A stretch of 64,000 bases of DNA from Pantoea alhagi. Lineage in GTDB: Bacteria; Pseudomonadota; Gammaproteobacteria; Enterobacterales; Enterobacteriaceae. How positions within the stretch are numbered: the first letter of the stretch is position 1; every line of letters begins with the position of its first letter. The notes under the pieces are model-generated. The model was not told where the DNA came from. It ran no database searches and saw only the letters and a list, made by a program, of their open reading frames with translations. Shown here one piece after another: positions 42,804-52,531 of the stretch. The translations under genes and the position numbers were made by a program. The stretch is taken from positions 1,488,001-1,552,000 of the forward strand of contig NZ_CP019706.1 in the NCBI RefSeq assembly GCF_002101395.1, given 5' to 3'.

Positions 42804-43313
42804 TTACCGTAATATAAAGGCGTTAAACAAAACATCCGTAACAGTCACTCCTGGTTTTTCATCAAGAGGCATGTTTAATATCTGTTTAATATCCTGGATT
42901 AATTGCGACTTGCCTTCGTTAACCGATAACTCTTCCGCGCTGCGTCCGGAAAATAGCATTAATAAACGGCTGCGTACTTCCGGCAAATATTTTTCTATCT
43001 TTATTTTATCTTCTTCATTACTTACGCGCAGCGTTAAGCCAATATAAAGAACGCGATCGAACTCTTCACCGCCAGGCTTCAGGCTAACGGTAAAGGTATC
43101 CAGCGGGACATAAACGGGTGCTACCGGCTCAACAACTTCGATGACCTCAGGCGGCGTATCATCTGACAACAGGCGCGCCTGCATATTTTTCATTTCGTAC
43201 ATAGTCCAGGCGGCGATGGCACAGGCAGCTATCGCCAAAAGTAAAATGAAAAAAATAAATAACGATCTTGCTTTACTTTTCCCTGTCGTCGTCGACTTTT
43301 TTTTATTTGACAT
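42804..43313 (-). CDS. fliL: Flagellar basal body protein FliL
   Basis: A 169-residue single-pass membrane protein. A Lys-rich N-tail precedes a helix (SLFIFFILLLAIAACAIAAW); the periplasmic domain has the family features FTVSLKPGGEEFDRVLYIGL and PEVRSRLLMLFSGRSAEEL. It supports stator function at the motor. A 139-base gap to fliK marks the only break in the run and may hold a promoter for fliLMNOPQR. Confidence 0.93.
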   Translation of the reverse strand: MSNKKKSTTTGKSKARSLFIFFILLLAIAACAIAAWTMYEMKNMQARLLSDDTPPEVIEVVEPVAPVYVPLDTFTVSLKPGGEEFDRVLYIGLTLRVSNEEDKIKIEKYLPEVRSRLLMLFSGRSAEELSVNEGKSQLIQDIKQILNMPLDEKPGVTVTDVLFNAFILR

Positions 43314-43452
43314 CGAATTAACAATTCCTGTTATAAACTACCTGACGCTCAATGAGACAGATCCATTGAATAGCAAATTCTATTACAAGCAAGCCCCTGA
43401 ACAATGCCTCAAAAAGAAGTAATTAGTGATGGTAAATCATTGACGTTATTCT

Positions 43453-44592
43453 TCAGGCAAAAATGCTTATTCCCATAGGAGAGTAAATTCGCTGAGGCGT
43501 AATTTCCTCTTCCACTTCGATTAGCGGTTCTACACCAGTCTCTTTTTGAGAAGGAGAAGATTGCCCTGAGCCAGAATCTGCTGAAGAACCCCATGCTGCA
43601 GCGCTATCATGACCAACGCTGCCCTGATCCAGCTGAATTCCCGCTTCGGCCAGCGAGGTACGCAGATGAGGCATCGCGGTCTCCAGCACAGCGCGCACCG
43701 GCTGATGATCGGTAATGAAATGTAATTGAACCTGATCCTGATCCAGCCGCAGCTTGATCTGTAACGGCCCTAAATGCTCAGGATGCAAACGCAGCTCGGC
43801 ATGATGAACGCCATTGCGGGTAAAGGCGTTAATTTTCTGGCTAAGCGCCTGCTGCCAGGCTGGCGATCCAACTTCCGGTTCCAGCACACCATACGCGACC
43901 GGTAGCAGGGTGCTGGACGTAGAGGATGCAGCAGCGGGTGTTGCCAGCGATACCGGAGAGGTAGCGGGTGCGGCGGTAAGAGGCACTGTCTGCACACGGT
44001 TATCAACGGGCAGAACAGCGTTGTCACCTTCACCTTCAAGCCCCTGCGCTACGCCGATAGCTTGCTTGATAAAGGCGTCAGGGGCAGAGCTTTGCTGCGT
44101 CTTCGGCTCGGCAGGCTTTCCGCTGTGATGAGCGGCCTGCGGGCTGGCGATCATACGCAGCATCTCGTCGGCAGAGTTTTGACGCGCCGTTTGCAATGAG
44201 CCTTTTTCTGTTGTGACCTGAAGCGCATCGGTGTCATTGGTTAGCGCATTGCCAGGCTGCGCGATTTGCGGTGCGGCGACAGCTTTAGCCAGGCTGGCCA
44301 TAGCGGGTTGCCCAGCGGCTATTGTTTCTGCCACGGCTGCAGACGGCAGAGAGGCAACCATGGCATCAGGCAGAACGACCGGCATCAGCCAGGCCGCAAC
44401 CGCATCAACCTCCTCTTCGTTCAGTTTGTCGCTGGCTGGTCGTGGCTCTTTTCCCTGTATAAGGGGCATAAGCCTGTCCGTAACCGCAGCGAGTTCACTA
44501 TCCAGCACACTGGCGAAACCGGTATCGATACTGTTGCCTGACGTCGCTGCGGGGGCCGCACCCGGCAGGGAGGCGATGGTGTTAATCATCAT
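43453..44592 (-). CDS. fliK: Flagellar hook-length control protein FliK
   Basis: A 379-residue secreted ruler protein: a low-conservation, Ala/Pro/Ser-rich N-terminal half and the FliK C-terminal domain ELRLHPEHLGPLQIKLRLDQ, DQVQLHFITDHQPVRAVLET, AMPHLRTSLAEAGIQLDQ. It sets hook length and switches FlhB specificity. Start ATG 44592 overlaps the fliJ stop; a second ATG at 44589 follows. Confidence 0.92.
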   Translation of the reverse strand: MMINTIASLPGAAPAATSGNSIDTGFASVLDSELAAVTDRLMPLIQGKEPRPASDKLNEEEVDAVAAWLMPVVLPDAMVASLPSAAVAETIAAGQPAMASLAKAVAAPQIAQPGNALTNDTDALQVTTEKGSLQTARQNSADEMLRMIASPQAAHHSGKPAEPKTQQSSAPDAFIKQAIGVAQGLEGEGDNAVLPVDNRVQTVPLTAAPATSPVSLATPAAASSTSSTLLPVAYGVLEPEVGSPAWQQALSQKINAFTRNGVHHAELRLHPEHLGPLQIKLRLDQDQVQLHFITDHQPVRAVLETAMPHLRTSLAEAGIQLDQGSVGHDSAAAWGSSADSGSGQSSPSQKETGVEPLIEVEEEITPQRIYSPMGISIFA

Positions 44593-45038
44593 AAACCGCT
44601 ATTCCTTAAGCTTGCGCGCTGCGCGAATTCATCCATTAACTTTTGCTCCAGACGATTTTCTTTCGCCTGCTTTACACTATCGGCCCGGCTCACCAGGGTT
44701 TCAAAGGCATTCAGCCGTCGCTTATCTTTTTTCCAGCGATCCAGCGCCTGATCGACCGACTGCTGGCAGGCAGCAACATGGCCGGTATGCTGTTTAACAA
44801 CCCGACCAAGCGACGAGATAAAAAATTGATGACTGAGCAAGTTGATCACCGGCATGCCGGTAGCTGACATCGTTGTCTGTAACTGTCGCCCATATTCCTG
44901 CTCATAGCGGGTTAACTGCTCAAGCTGTGCGGCGGCATTGGCGTGAGCCTGGCGCACCTTGCCAAGCTGGTTCGTGGTATCGCTTAAGGTCTGTTCCGCC
45001 AGTTCGCACAACACCTTCATTGGGGAACGCTGTGTCAT
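44589..45038 (-). CDS. fliJ: Flagellar export chaperone/ATPase stalk protein FliJ
   Basis: A 149-residue coiled-coil protein (heptads across SDTTNQLGKVRQAHANAAAQ and QLEQLTRYEQEYGRQL; ending RLEQKLMDEFAQRASLRNSG). FliJ sits in the FliI hexamer and links it to the gate. ATG 45038 overlaps the fliI stop (ATGA). Confidence 0.93.
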   Translation of the reverse strand: MTQRSPMKVLCELAEQTLSDTTNQLGKVRQAHANAAAQLEQLTRYEQEYGRQLQTTMSATGMPVINLLSHQFFISSLGRVVKQHTGHVAACQQSVDQALDRWKKDKRRLNAFETLVSRADSVKQAKENRLEQKLMDEFAQRASLRNSGL

Positions 45039-46423
45039 TCGCTACTCTCCTTCTGGTGGTCAGGTAAATCGGGAAACAGCGCAGAGAGCGCGGCGAACGA
45101 GGCTTCATATTCGCTGCGTTCATAAATTCCCTGCTGCAAGAAATGCTCCATTTGTGGATAAAGCTCAATCGCCTGATCCAGCAAGGGGTCGCTGCCGGCG
45201 GCGTAGGCGCCGACACTAATCAAATCGCGGTTACGCTGCCAGGCAGAAAGCAGCTGTTTGAAACGCTGTACTTTTTTGTAGTGCTGGGGTGGGATCAGCT
45301 CGGTCATGGCGCGGCTGATAGAGGCTTCAATATCGATGGCGGGATAGTGTCCCGCCTCCGCCAGCCGACGCGACAGCACCACGTGACCATCCAGAATCGC
45401 ACGGGCCGAGTCGGCAATCGGGTCTTGCTGATCGTCCCCTTCGGTGAGTACGGTATAAAACGCGGTAATCGAGCCGCCTCCCTGCACGCCATTGCCGGCA
45501 CGCTCCACCAGCGCAGGCAAGCGAGCAAAAACCGAAGGCGGATAGCCTTTGGTGGCGGGAGGTTCGCCAATTGCCAGCGCAATTTCACGCTGCGCCATCG
45601 CATAGCGGGTTAACGAGTCCATAATCAGCAATACGTTTAACCCCTGGTCACGAAAGTCTTCCGCGATGCGCGTCGCGTAGTCGGCTCCCTGCATCCGCAA
45701 GATAGGTGAAACATCGGCCGGTGCGGCGATTACGACAGCACGGCTTAGCCCTTCTTTCCCCAGGATATTCTCAATAAAATCTTTAACTTCTCGGCCACGC
45801 TCGCCAATCAGCCCAACCACAATAACGTCCGCTTTGGTATAGCGCGCCATCATGCCAAGCAGCACCGATTTCCCCACGCCGGAGCCGGCAAAAAGCCCCA
45901 TTCGCTGCCCACGCCCGACGGTTAACAGGCCATTAATAGCGCATACGCCCACGTCCAGCACAGACTTGATCGGCTCACGCAGCAAAGGGTTAAAAGGCAT
46001 GGAAAAAAGCGCGCCGCGCTGGCGCGTTTCGGGGGCAGGCAGGTTGTCCAGCGGTCGGGCGCGCGCATCCAGCACCCGGCCCAGCAATGCCTCTCCCAGC
46101 GGTAACATTTTGCCTTTGGTCGTGCCGGTATCCGGGGCATAAATTCGCGCCCCCGGCAGAATGCCATCCGTATTCTCCAGCGGCATCAGATAAAGCAACT
46201 GTCCGTTAAAGCCGACAACTTCGCTTTCCACGCTGTCGCCGCCGTGCGCGCTGTCACGCTCTATCCGACACAATGTGCCGATCGGCAGCGTTAAGCCCAC
46301 GGCCTCTAATATCAGGCCGGTAGCTCGCGTTAATCTGCCGTAGCGGCGTATGCCGGATAAACTCGCCATCCGCTGTTCTTTGTCATCAATGGCCTGCAGC
46401 CACCGTGCAAGTCGCTGGCTCAT
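45035..46423 (-). CDS. fliI: Flagellum-specific ATPase FliI
   Basis: A 462-residue F1-beta-like ATPase. Walker A is FAGSGVGKSVLLGM, with VGLIGERGREVKDF and Walker B-type LLIMDSLTRYAMAQREIALA, GEPPATKGYPPSVFARLPAL. It drives flagellar protein export. ATG 46423 overlaps the fliH stop. Confidence 0.97.
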   Translation of the reverse strand: MSQRLARWLQAIDDKEQRMASLSGIRRYGRLTRATGLILEAVGLTLPIGTLCRIERDSAHGGDSVESEVVGFNGQLLYLMPLENTDGILPGARIYAPDTGTTKGKMLPLGEALLGRVLDARARPLDNLPAPETRQRGALFSMPFNPLLREPIKSVLDVGVCAINGLLTVGRGQRMGLFAGSGVGKSVLLGMMARYTKADVIVVGLIGERGREVKDFIENILGKEGLSRAVVIAAPADVSPILRMQGADYATRIAEDFRDQGLNVLLIMDSLTRYAMAQREIALAIGEPPATKGYPPSVFARLPALVERAGNGVQGGGSITAFYTVLTEGDDQQDPIADSARAILDGHVVLSRRLAEAGHYPAIDIEASISRAMTELIPPQHYKKVQRFKQLLSAWQRNRDLISVGAYAAGSDPLLDQAIELYPQMEHFLQQGIYERSEYEASFAALSALFPDLPDHQKESSE

Positions 46424-47121
46424 GCGCCATAATCCTCACGGCTGAGCTGACACAGCGCCTGCCAGCTACTGGAAACGGTGGCATCCAGTTCGCATTCTGC
46501 CGAGGTGATGCGGCAGCCGCCGGGCAACATATCGTTATCGGCGCGCAGCTCCCAGCCCTGTTTCGCCAGTACGGTACCCAGTTGCTCCTGCACCGCCGAA
46601 AACTCGTCGGCATTTACCCAGAGCTGAACAGGCCCCTGGAACAGCGGCTCCTGCTGCAACAGCGACTGGATTTTCTCCAGCAGCAGGTTGTTGTCGAAAG
46701 CCAGGTTTTTACCCAGGGTGGCACGGGCTGCTGCCAGCGCCAGTTGCACCAGACGCGACGGAATCACCTTCTCAAGGTTATCAATCGCCGCCTGGAACGA
46801 GTGCAACAGCTCGGTAAATTGCGCCGTGGTTTGTTGCTGGCGTTCTCTGGCTTCTGCCAGACCCTGCTCAATGCCGGCCTGATGCCCCTGTTGAAAACCC
46901 TCCTGGTGCCCCTGTTTACGACCTTCCTCAATGCCCTGCGCCAGGCCCTGCGCCAGACCTTTTTGTTCTGCCTGGCGTCGCAGCCGTTGCAGCTCTGCCT
47001 GCTGCTGCTCTGGTGTCGATTCGCTGTCCATGATCTGCACATCGTCAGACAGCATATCTGCCTTACACAGATCTTCGGGCTGCCAGATCTGCCAGCCGGT
47101 TAACTGCTGAGGATCAGACAT
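46420..47121 (-). CDS. fliH: Flagellar export regulator FliH
   Basis: A 233-residue stator-like protein that binds FliI and FliN. The N-terminus MSDPQQLTGWQIWQPEDL carries the Trp-rich FliN-binding motif, followed by a glycine-repeat helix (GLAQGLAQGIEEGRKQGHQE and GFQQGHQAGIEQGLAEA, GxxxG series) and the FliI-binding domain (QEPLFQGPVQLWVNADEF). ATG 47121 is chosen over the open frame to 47154; it overlaps the fliG end by 8 bases. Confidence 0.94.
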   Translation of the reverse strand: MSDPQQLTGWQIWQPEDLCKADMLSDDVQIMDSESTPEQQQAELQRLRRQAEQKGLAQGLAQGIEEGRKQGHQEGFQQGHQAGIEQGLAEARERQQQTTAQFTELLHSFQAAIDNLEKVIPSRLVQLALAAARATLGKNLAFDNNLLLEKIQSLLQQEPLFQGPVQLWVNADEFSAVQEQLGTVLAKQGWELRADNDMLPGGCRITSAECELDATVSSSWQALCQLSREDYGA

Positions 47122-48100
47122 AGACATCCTCGCTGCCGCCAATGTTAATTTCACCGCTTTCCGCTAAGCGGCGTACAATCTGCAGAATGGTTTTCTGTTC
47201 GGCTTCCACCTGCGACATACGTACCGGCCCGCGTGCACTGAGATCTTCGCGCATAATATCGGCCTGACGCTTCGACATATTGCGGAAGAACTTATCGCGC
47301 AGCGGCGCCTCCGCCCCTTTGAGGGCAATAATCAGCGTTTCGTTATCCACATCCTGCAGGATACGCTGGATACTGCGATCGTCGGTCTCAAGCAGATTTT
47401 CGAACAGGAACATCTCGTCGATAATTTTCTGCGCCAGCTCATGGTCAAATTCACGTACCGCCTCAATAGCTGCTTCTTCCTGCTGCGATTTCATCAGGTT
47501 AAGGATTTCTGCAGCCGGACGAACCCCACCCATTTTGCTGCGTTTGAGGTTCTGGCCGTGTAGCAAATTATTCAGCACTTCCGTCAGTTCCTGCAGTGCC
47601 GCAGGCTGTACGCCGCCGAAGGTGGCTATACGCAGCATGATGTCGTTACGATCGCGCTCATCAAAGCGCGTCAGCACGTCCGCCGCCTGGGCGCGTTTCA
47701 GATGCACCAGAATGGTAGCGATGATTTGCGGATGTTCTTCATGAATCAGTTCAAATACCGCCAGCGGCTCCATGAAGTTCAGCGTTTCAATGCCGCTATT
47801 ATTGCCCTGGGTATCCAGCAGATCTTCCAGCAGGCTGGAAGCGCGCTCTTCACCCAGCGCCTGTATCAGCACATTGCGCAGATAATCGTTGGTATTAACG
47901 GTAAGCGCGGCGAAATCGCCCGCATCGTTCTGGAACTCTTTTAGCACTTCAGCCAGTTGTTCATGGGTAAAGCCACTCATGCTGACCATCGCGCTACTGA
48001 TTTGCGTTACTTCATGGGTATTGAGATGACGAAAGACCTCCGCAGCACGCTCTTCGCCGAGCGTTAGCATGATGATCGCGCTTTTTTCGCATGCATTCAT
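47114..48100 (-). CDS. fliG: Flagellar motor switch protein FliG
   Basis: A 328-residue C-ring protein. The middle and C-terminal domains are conserved: SGIETLNFMEPLAVFELIHE, EHPQIIATILVHLKRAQAAD, the torque helix LIIALKGAEAPLRDKFFRNM, and SARGPVRMSQVEAEQKTIL. It contacts MotA (stator) and FliF. Shares ATGA with the fliF stop. Confidence 0.97.
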   Translation of the reverse strand: MNACEKSAIIMLTLGEERAAEVFRHLNTHEVTQISSAMVSMSGFTHEQLAEVLKEFQNDAGDFAALTVNTNDYLRNVLIQALGEERASSLLEDLLDTQGNNSGIETLNFMEPLAVFELIHEEHPQIIATILVHLKRAQAADVLTRFDERDRNDIMLRIATFGGVQPAALQELTEVLNNLLHGQNLKRSKMGGVRPAAEILNLMKSQQEEAAIEAVREFDHELAQKIIDEMFLFENLLETDDRSIQRILQDVDNETLIIALKGAEAPLRDKFFRNMSKRQADIMREDLSARGPVRMSQVEAEQKTILQIVRRLAESGEINIGGSEDVYV

Positions 48101-49761
48101 GATGACTGTTCCTTATTCATCCACTGACGGAGTACCAGAGCGATAACCTGCGGGTCCTGCTCAGCCATACTGCGCAACTGCTGTACATTGACTTCGGTTT
48201 CCACACGCTGCTGCGCTTTCGCCTGCTCACGCATTTCTGCTTTACGTAGCTGTGCATCCAGCCTGGCCTGACGCGCTTCCTTTTCCAGTTCGAGACGCTG
48301 TAGCGCCAGCTCCTGATGCTTAATCCAGAAAGGCTGCAGCATCTTGCGCCATAGCACCAATGCCACCAGCAGCACCAGCAGATAGCGACCCGCGATCAAC
48401 ATCGAATCGATAAAGACAGGACGCAGCCAGAACGGCGTTTCCGGCTCGGCCGGCTCATCAGTAAACAGGGAGTTGACTACGTTTAAGCTATCGCCGCGCT
48501 CGCTGGAGTAGCCCATCGCCTCTTTAACCAGCGCCTGGATCTTCTCCATTTGTTCTTTATCCAACGCGACCGGCTTGCCTTCCTTATCCAGCTGATAGTT
48601 CACCACTACCGCCACCGAGAGACGTTCGATCGTGCCGGGGCTGCGTTTGGTATGGATAAGCGTACGGTTCAGTTCGTAGTTGGTGGTTTCATCTTTTTGG
48701 CGACTGTAAGGCTGAGTTGGTACGGCCTCGCTCTTAGCGCCCGTCTGTGCATTATTTGCCGCAGCGGGTTGCTCAATCGGCGCGGAAGGGGGAGCGGAGG
48801 GCTGATTGCTCAGCGCGCCCGGCACGCCGCCCGGCGCTGCTTTATTACCCTGCTCGCTGCTGTTGATTTGACGACTACGTACGGCCATGTTTTCCGGCGC
48901 GCTGTTCGGCTGATATTGCTCTGCCGTTTGCTCATGCGTAGTGAAATCGATCTGCGCGGTGACCTGTGTTTTGACATTGGCCGCCCCTACCACCGGTGCC
49001 AGGATAGCCTGAATACGTTGGCGGTAATCCGCTTCGATCTCATTGATATATTTAAGCTGACTGGTCTGGATCGCCTGAGCGCCGCGCTGAGTCAGCAAAT
49101 TACCACGCTGATCGACCAGCGTGACATTATCGGCATTCAGGCCGGGCACCGCGCTGGAGATAAGCCAGCTAATCGCATTAACCTGCCCTGCATCCAGTGA
49201 GCGGCCCGCATTTAAATCCAGCGTTACCGAGGCGGAAGGTAACTTTTGCTCGCGTACAAACAGCGTTTGCTTAGGGATCGCCAGGTGCACGCGCGCGCTG
49301 CGTACCGGGCCCAGTTTCTCAATGGTGCGCGCCAGTTCGCCTTCAAGCGCGCGCTGGTAGTTAATCTGCTCGTTAAACTGGCTAAGACCAAACTTTTCCT
49401 GGTCGAGCAGCTCGAAACCCACCTGTCCGCCTTTTGGCAATCCCTGCTGGGCCAGTTTCAGGCGGGCCTCATATACCCGATCGGCCGGTACCATGATGGC
49501 ACCGCCATGCTCCTGAAAACGATAGGGCACGTTCATCTGTGTCAGCTGCGCGACAATGGCACCGCCATCTTCATCGCTGATATTGCTATACAGAACACGG
49601 TAATCGGGAGTTTTCGCCCAAAATAACAGCGCAATAATCACTGATATAAATGCAGCGGCAAGAATAATAAACAGAAAGCGAGGATTCGCACGAAATCGCT
49701 CTACCATCGAGGTAAAGTTCAATTGGGTTTTAGGTTTACTACTGTTATCACTGGCATCCAT
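48097..49761 (-). CDS. fliF: Flagellar MS-ring protein FliF
   Basis: A 554-residue MS-ring protein with two transmembrane helices (FLFIILAAAFISVIIALLFW; SMLIAGRYLLVLLVALVLWR), ring-building motifs (YRVLYSNISDEDGGAIVAQL, LPKGGQVGFELLDQEKFGLS) and a C-terminal FliG-binding tail (ALVLRQWMN). First gene of the minus-strand run, divergent from fliE. Confidence 0.96.
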   Translation of the reverse strand: MDASDNSSKPKTQLNFTSMVERFRANPRFLFIILAAAFISVIIALLFWAKTPDYRVLYSNISDEDGGAIVAQLTQMNVPYRFQEHGGAIMVPADRVYEARLKLAQQGLPKGGQVGFELLDQEKFGLSQFNEQINYQRALEGELARTIEKLGPVRSARVHLAIPKQTLFVREQKLPSASVTLDLNAGRSLDAGQVNAISWLISSAVPGLNADNVTLVDQRGNLLTQRGAQAIQTSQLKYINEIEADYRQRIQAILAPVVGAANVKTQVTAQIDFTTHEQTAEQYQPNSAPENMAVRSRQINSSEQGNKAAPGGVPGALSNQPSAPPSAPIEQPAAANNAQTGAKSEAVPTQPYSRQKDETTNYELNRTLIHTKRSPGTIERLSVAVVVNYQLDKEGKPVALDKEQMEKIQALVKEAMGYSSERGDSLNVVNSLFTDEPAEPETPFWLRPVFIDSMLIAGRYLLVLLVALVLWRKMLQPFWIKHQELALQRLELEKEARQARLDAQLRKAEMREQAKAQQRVETEVNVQQLRSMAEQDPQVIALVLRQWMNKEQSS

Positions 49762-50058
49762 GCGGTCATCCTACCTGAATAAAAGATGATGCAATCTGCA
49801 CCATAAGCCATTAGTCTGCGCGCCAGTTCCGATACCAGTATTAACAGGCGGAATGCCTTTTACCGGCAACGCGCCTTTAAGGATTATCCTCCATTTGATA
49901 AAAATATTAAGCGCTAATAAATGCGAGCTTATGTGGGCTATTTGCATTATCTGCCACATTCAAAAACATGATATTCTCAATATTAATCAGAAGTTAATAA
50001 AAGGAAAAAACCTGGTATGACGTTCGCGTCTGTCAGCGTTTATTTATAAGGGAATGCT
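49762..50058. other. fliF-fliE divergent intergenic region
   Basis: About 297 AT-rich bases between the divergent fliF and fliE, the position of class II flagellar promoters in enteric bacteria. I cannot place FlhDC boxes or hexamers with confidence. Confidence 0.6.
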
Positions 50059-50388
50059 ATGTCAATCCAATCTACAGGTGTGCTGGAACAGATTCAATTT
50101 CAGGCGAATAAGATTTCAACATCAGGAAATAGCCTGTCTGTTCATGATACAAAAAATAGCGAACCAGTATCATTTTCCGGCCTTTTACTTAACAGCCTTA
50201 ACAACATTAGCCAGTTACAAAACCATTCCAAAAGTTTGTCAGAAAATTACATGACTGGCACCCCGGGAATTGGCCTCAATGACGTCATGGTTTCCATGCA
50301 AAAATCTTCCATTGCGCTCAATCTGGGCATCCAGGTTCGTAACAAATTAGTGAGTGCTTATCAGGAAATAATGAATATGTCCGTGTAA
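50059..50388 (+). CDS. fliE: Flagellar hook-basal body adapter FliE
   Basis: A 109-residue rod-adapter protein (104 in E. coli). The C-terminal family half is clear: TGTPGIGLNDVMVSMQKSSI then ALNLGIQVRNKLVSAYQEIM, ending NMSV. It joins the MS ring to the proximal rod. The gene is unusually AT-rich at its 5' end. ATG 50059 with AGGGA upstream. Confidence 0.95.
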   Translation: MSIQSTGVLEQIQFQANKISTSGNSLSVHDTKNSEPVSFSGLLLNSLNNISQLQNHSKSLSENYMTGTPGIGLNDVMVSMQKSSIALNLGIQVRNKLVSAYQEIMNMSV

Positions 50389-50444
50389 CGGGAAACGTTC
50401 ATTATTTATTTCAGGCATTTCTTACCTGGCTGACATCGCAATCG

Positions 50445-50488
50445 GCAGCCCTCTCTGCGGTATTTATTATCCGTCATCAGAGGGTTGC
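50445..50488 (+). other. Inverted repeat between fliE and cheR
   Basis: GCAGCCCTCT at 50445-50454 pairs with AGAGGGTTGC at 50479-50488 (nine Watson-Crick pairs and one G-U) around a 24-base loop. It sits between the fliE stop and cheR, with TTT immediately after. It could attenuate read-through into the che genes; no firm role can be given. Confidence 0.4.
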
Positions 50489-50520
50489 TTTCTGCCACAG
50501 GCTACGCGTTGGTTTCGAAT

Positions 50521-51426
50521 ATGACTGCTCTCTGCAGAAAACAGCGCAGTAAGACAAGTGAAATCATTCAATTGAACAATACAACTGTGAATATCCAGAG
50601 CGACTTTGTTTTAACCGGAGCAGAACTGCAAAAAATCACCGCGCTGATTTATCAGCGCGCAGGCATTGTGTTGACGCATCAAAAACATGACATGGTTTAT
50701 AACCGTCTTACGCGCCGCTTGCGTCAGCTGGGCATGAAAACCTTTACCGCTTACTTAAATTTGCTGGAGTCAAATCCCTTTAGCGATGAATGGCAACAGT
50801 TTATTAATGCCCTGACAACCAATCTGACCTCTTTTTTCCGGGAGGCCTATCATTTTCCCGTTTTGGCTGAACATGCCCGCTCAAGGCAGAGCAACTATAG
50901 CGTTTGGTGTACCGCCGCTGCGACAGGCGAAGAGCCCTGCTCTATCGCTATGACGCTGCATGAAGCGCTGGGACCCCATCTCAACGGTCCATGTATCTGG
51001 GCAACGGATATTGATACCGAAGTGCTGGCAAAAGCTAAAACAGGCGTTTACCGACATACGGATATTCAAAATCTGACGCCAGAACAAAAACGCGCGTGGT
51101 TTTTGCGCGGTACCGGCGCGCAGCGCGAGCAGGTTAAAGTGAAGCCCGCGCTGCTCTCCACCATTCATTATCAACAGCTCAATTTATTGTCACCTGAGTG
51201 GCGTGTCCCCGCCCCCTTTGATACCCGCTTCGACGCCATATTTTGCCGTAATGTCATGATCTATTTTGATAAACCAACCCAACTTCGCATTCTGCAACGC
51301 TTTGAGAACATGCTAAAGCCGGGCGGCCTGCTGTTTGTCGGTCATTCAGAAAACTTCAGCAATATAAACGGGCCATTTCGTCTGCGCGGACAGTCGGTTT
51401 ACTGCCTGACTCAGGAGCGAGCATGA
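50521..51426 (+). CDS. cheR: Chemotaxis protein methyltransferase CheR
   Basis: A methyltransferase that methylates receptor glutamates with SAM. From ATG 50521 the product is 301 residues (286 in E. coli). It has the N-terminal helical domain (YNRLTRRLRQLGMKTFTAYL), SAM motif TAAATGEEPCSIAMTLHEAL, ATDIDTEVLAKAKTGVYRH and FCRNVMIYFDKPTQLRIL. The N-terminal ~25 residues are not conserved and the start is uncertain: the frame opens at TTG 50485, and neither start has a good ribosome-binding site. First of cheRBYZ; unlike E. coli no receptor gene precedes it. Confidence 0.93.
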   Translation: MTALCRKQRSKTSEIIQLNNTTVNIQSDFVLTGAELQKITALIYQRAGIVLTHQKHDMVYNRLTRRLRQLGMKTFTAYLNLLESNPFSDEWQQFINALTTNLTSFFREAYHFPVLAEHARSRQSNYSVWCTAAATGEEPCSIAMTLHEALGPHLNGPCIWATDIDTEVLAKAKTGVYRHTDIQNLTPEQKRAWFLRGTGAQREQVKVKPALLSTIHYQQLNLLSPEWRVPAPFDTRFDAIFCRNVMIYFDKPTQLRILQRFENMLKPGGLLFVGHSENFSNINGPFRLRGQSVYCLTQERA

Positions 51427-52472
51427 ATAAAATCAAAGTTCTTTGCGTTGATGACTCGGCGCTAATACGCAGCATTATGAGCAAAATCGTTAATGAACAG
51501 CCCGATATGGAAATGGTGGCGACGGCCCCCGACCCGCTTATCGCCCGCGATCTGATCAAGCGTCATTCGCCTGACGTCCTGACGCTGGATGTAGAGATGC
51601 CGCGCATGGATGGCCTGGATTTTCTGGAACGCCTGATGCGCCTGCGTCCGATGCCGGTGATTATGGTCTCTTCCCTGACGCAGAAAGGGTCAGAAATTAC
51701 TCTCAATGCGCTGGAGCTGGGCGCCATTGATTTTGTTACCAAGCCTCAGATGGGGCTGCAGGACGGCATGCTGAAATATAGCGAACTGATCGCAGATAAA
51801 ATTCGCGTGGCTGCCCGGGTGCGTAATTTTCAGCGCTATAGCGAAACCTCTGCTCCGGCACGCCTGCCAGCCAGCCCCTTAATCGGCAGTGAGAAAATCA
51901 TTGCTATCGGCTCATCGACCGGCGGTACTGAAGCATTGCGTCAGGTATTAACCGCCATGCCGCTTAACTGCCCCGGGATCATGATCACTCAGCATATGCC
52001 TGCCGGTTTTACCCGCTCCTTTGCTGAACGGCTGAATAAGTTATGCCGAATTACAGTGAAAGAGGCGGAAAACGGTGACCGGATTTTGCCCGGTCATGCT
52101 TATCTGGCTCCCGGCGGCATTCATCTTGGACTGACCCGTAGCGGAGCGAACTATCACGCCCAACTGCAGGATCTCCCGCCGGTAAACCGCCACTGTCCTT
52201 CCGTGGATCTGCTTTTTCATTCCGTCGCGAAATATGCCGGGAAGAATGCGGTCGGAGCGATTTTAACCGGTATGGGTTATGACGGTGCGCAGGGAATGCA
52301 GGCGATGCACCAGGCGGGTGCCCGTACCCTGGCGCAAAGCGAGAGAACCTGCGTGGTGTACGGCATGCCGCGCGAAGCCGTTGCACTCGGCTGTGTGGAT
52401 GAGATTGTCGATATCGATCAGATGTGTCAGCACATCCTGAGCAATGTGGTCGGGCAGGCGCGCCGTATATAG
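51423..52472 (+). CDS. cheB: Protein-glutamate methylesterase CheB
   Basis: A 349-residue (as in E. coli) response-regulator esterase. The receiver domain has Asp10-Asp11 and the phospho-acceptor Asp56 in LTLDVEMPRMDG; the esterase domain has the catalytic Ser in IGSSTGGTEAL, His in ITQHMPAGFTRSFAERLN and Asp in LTGMGYDGAQGMQ. It demethylates and deamidates receptors. ATG overlaps the cheR stop. Confidence 0.97.
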   Translation: MNKIKVLCVDDSALIRSIMSKIVNEQPDMEMVATAPDPLIARDLIKRHSPDVLTLDVEMPRMDGLDFLERLMRLRPMPVIMVSSLTQKGSEITLNALELGAIDFVTKPQMGLQDGMLKYSELIADKIRVAARVRNFQRYSETSAPARLPASPLIGSEKIIAIGSSTGGTEALRQVLTAMPLNCPGIMITQHMPAGFTRSFAERLNKLCRITVKEAENGDRILPGHAYLAPGGIHLGLTRSGANYHAQLQDLPPVNRHCPSVDLLFHSVAKYAGKNAVGAILTGMGYDGAQGMQAMHQAGARTLAQSERTCVVYGMPREAVALGCVDEIVDIDQMCQHILSNVVGQARRI

Positions 52473-52531
52473 CAGTTTATCAACATGACCAAACCCTGTT
52501 ATTTCACTTTCACTATGGACAGACAATAAAA

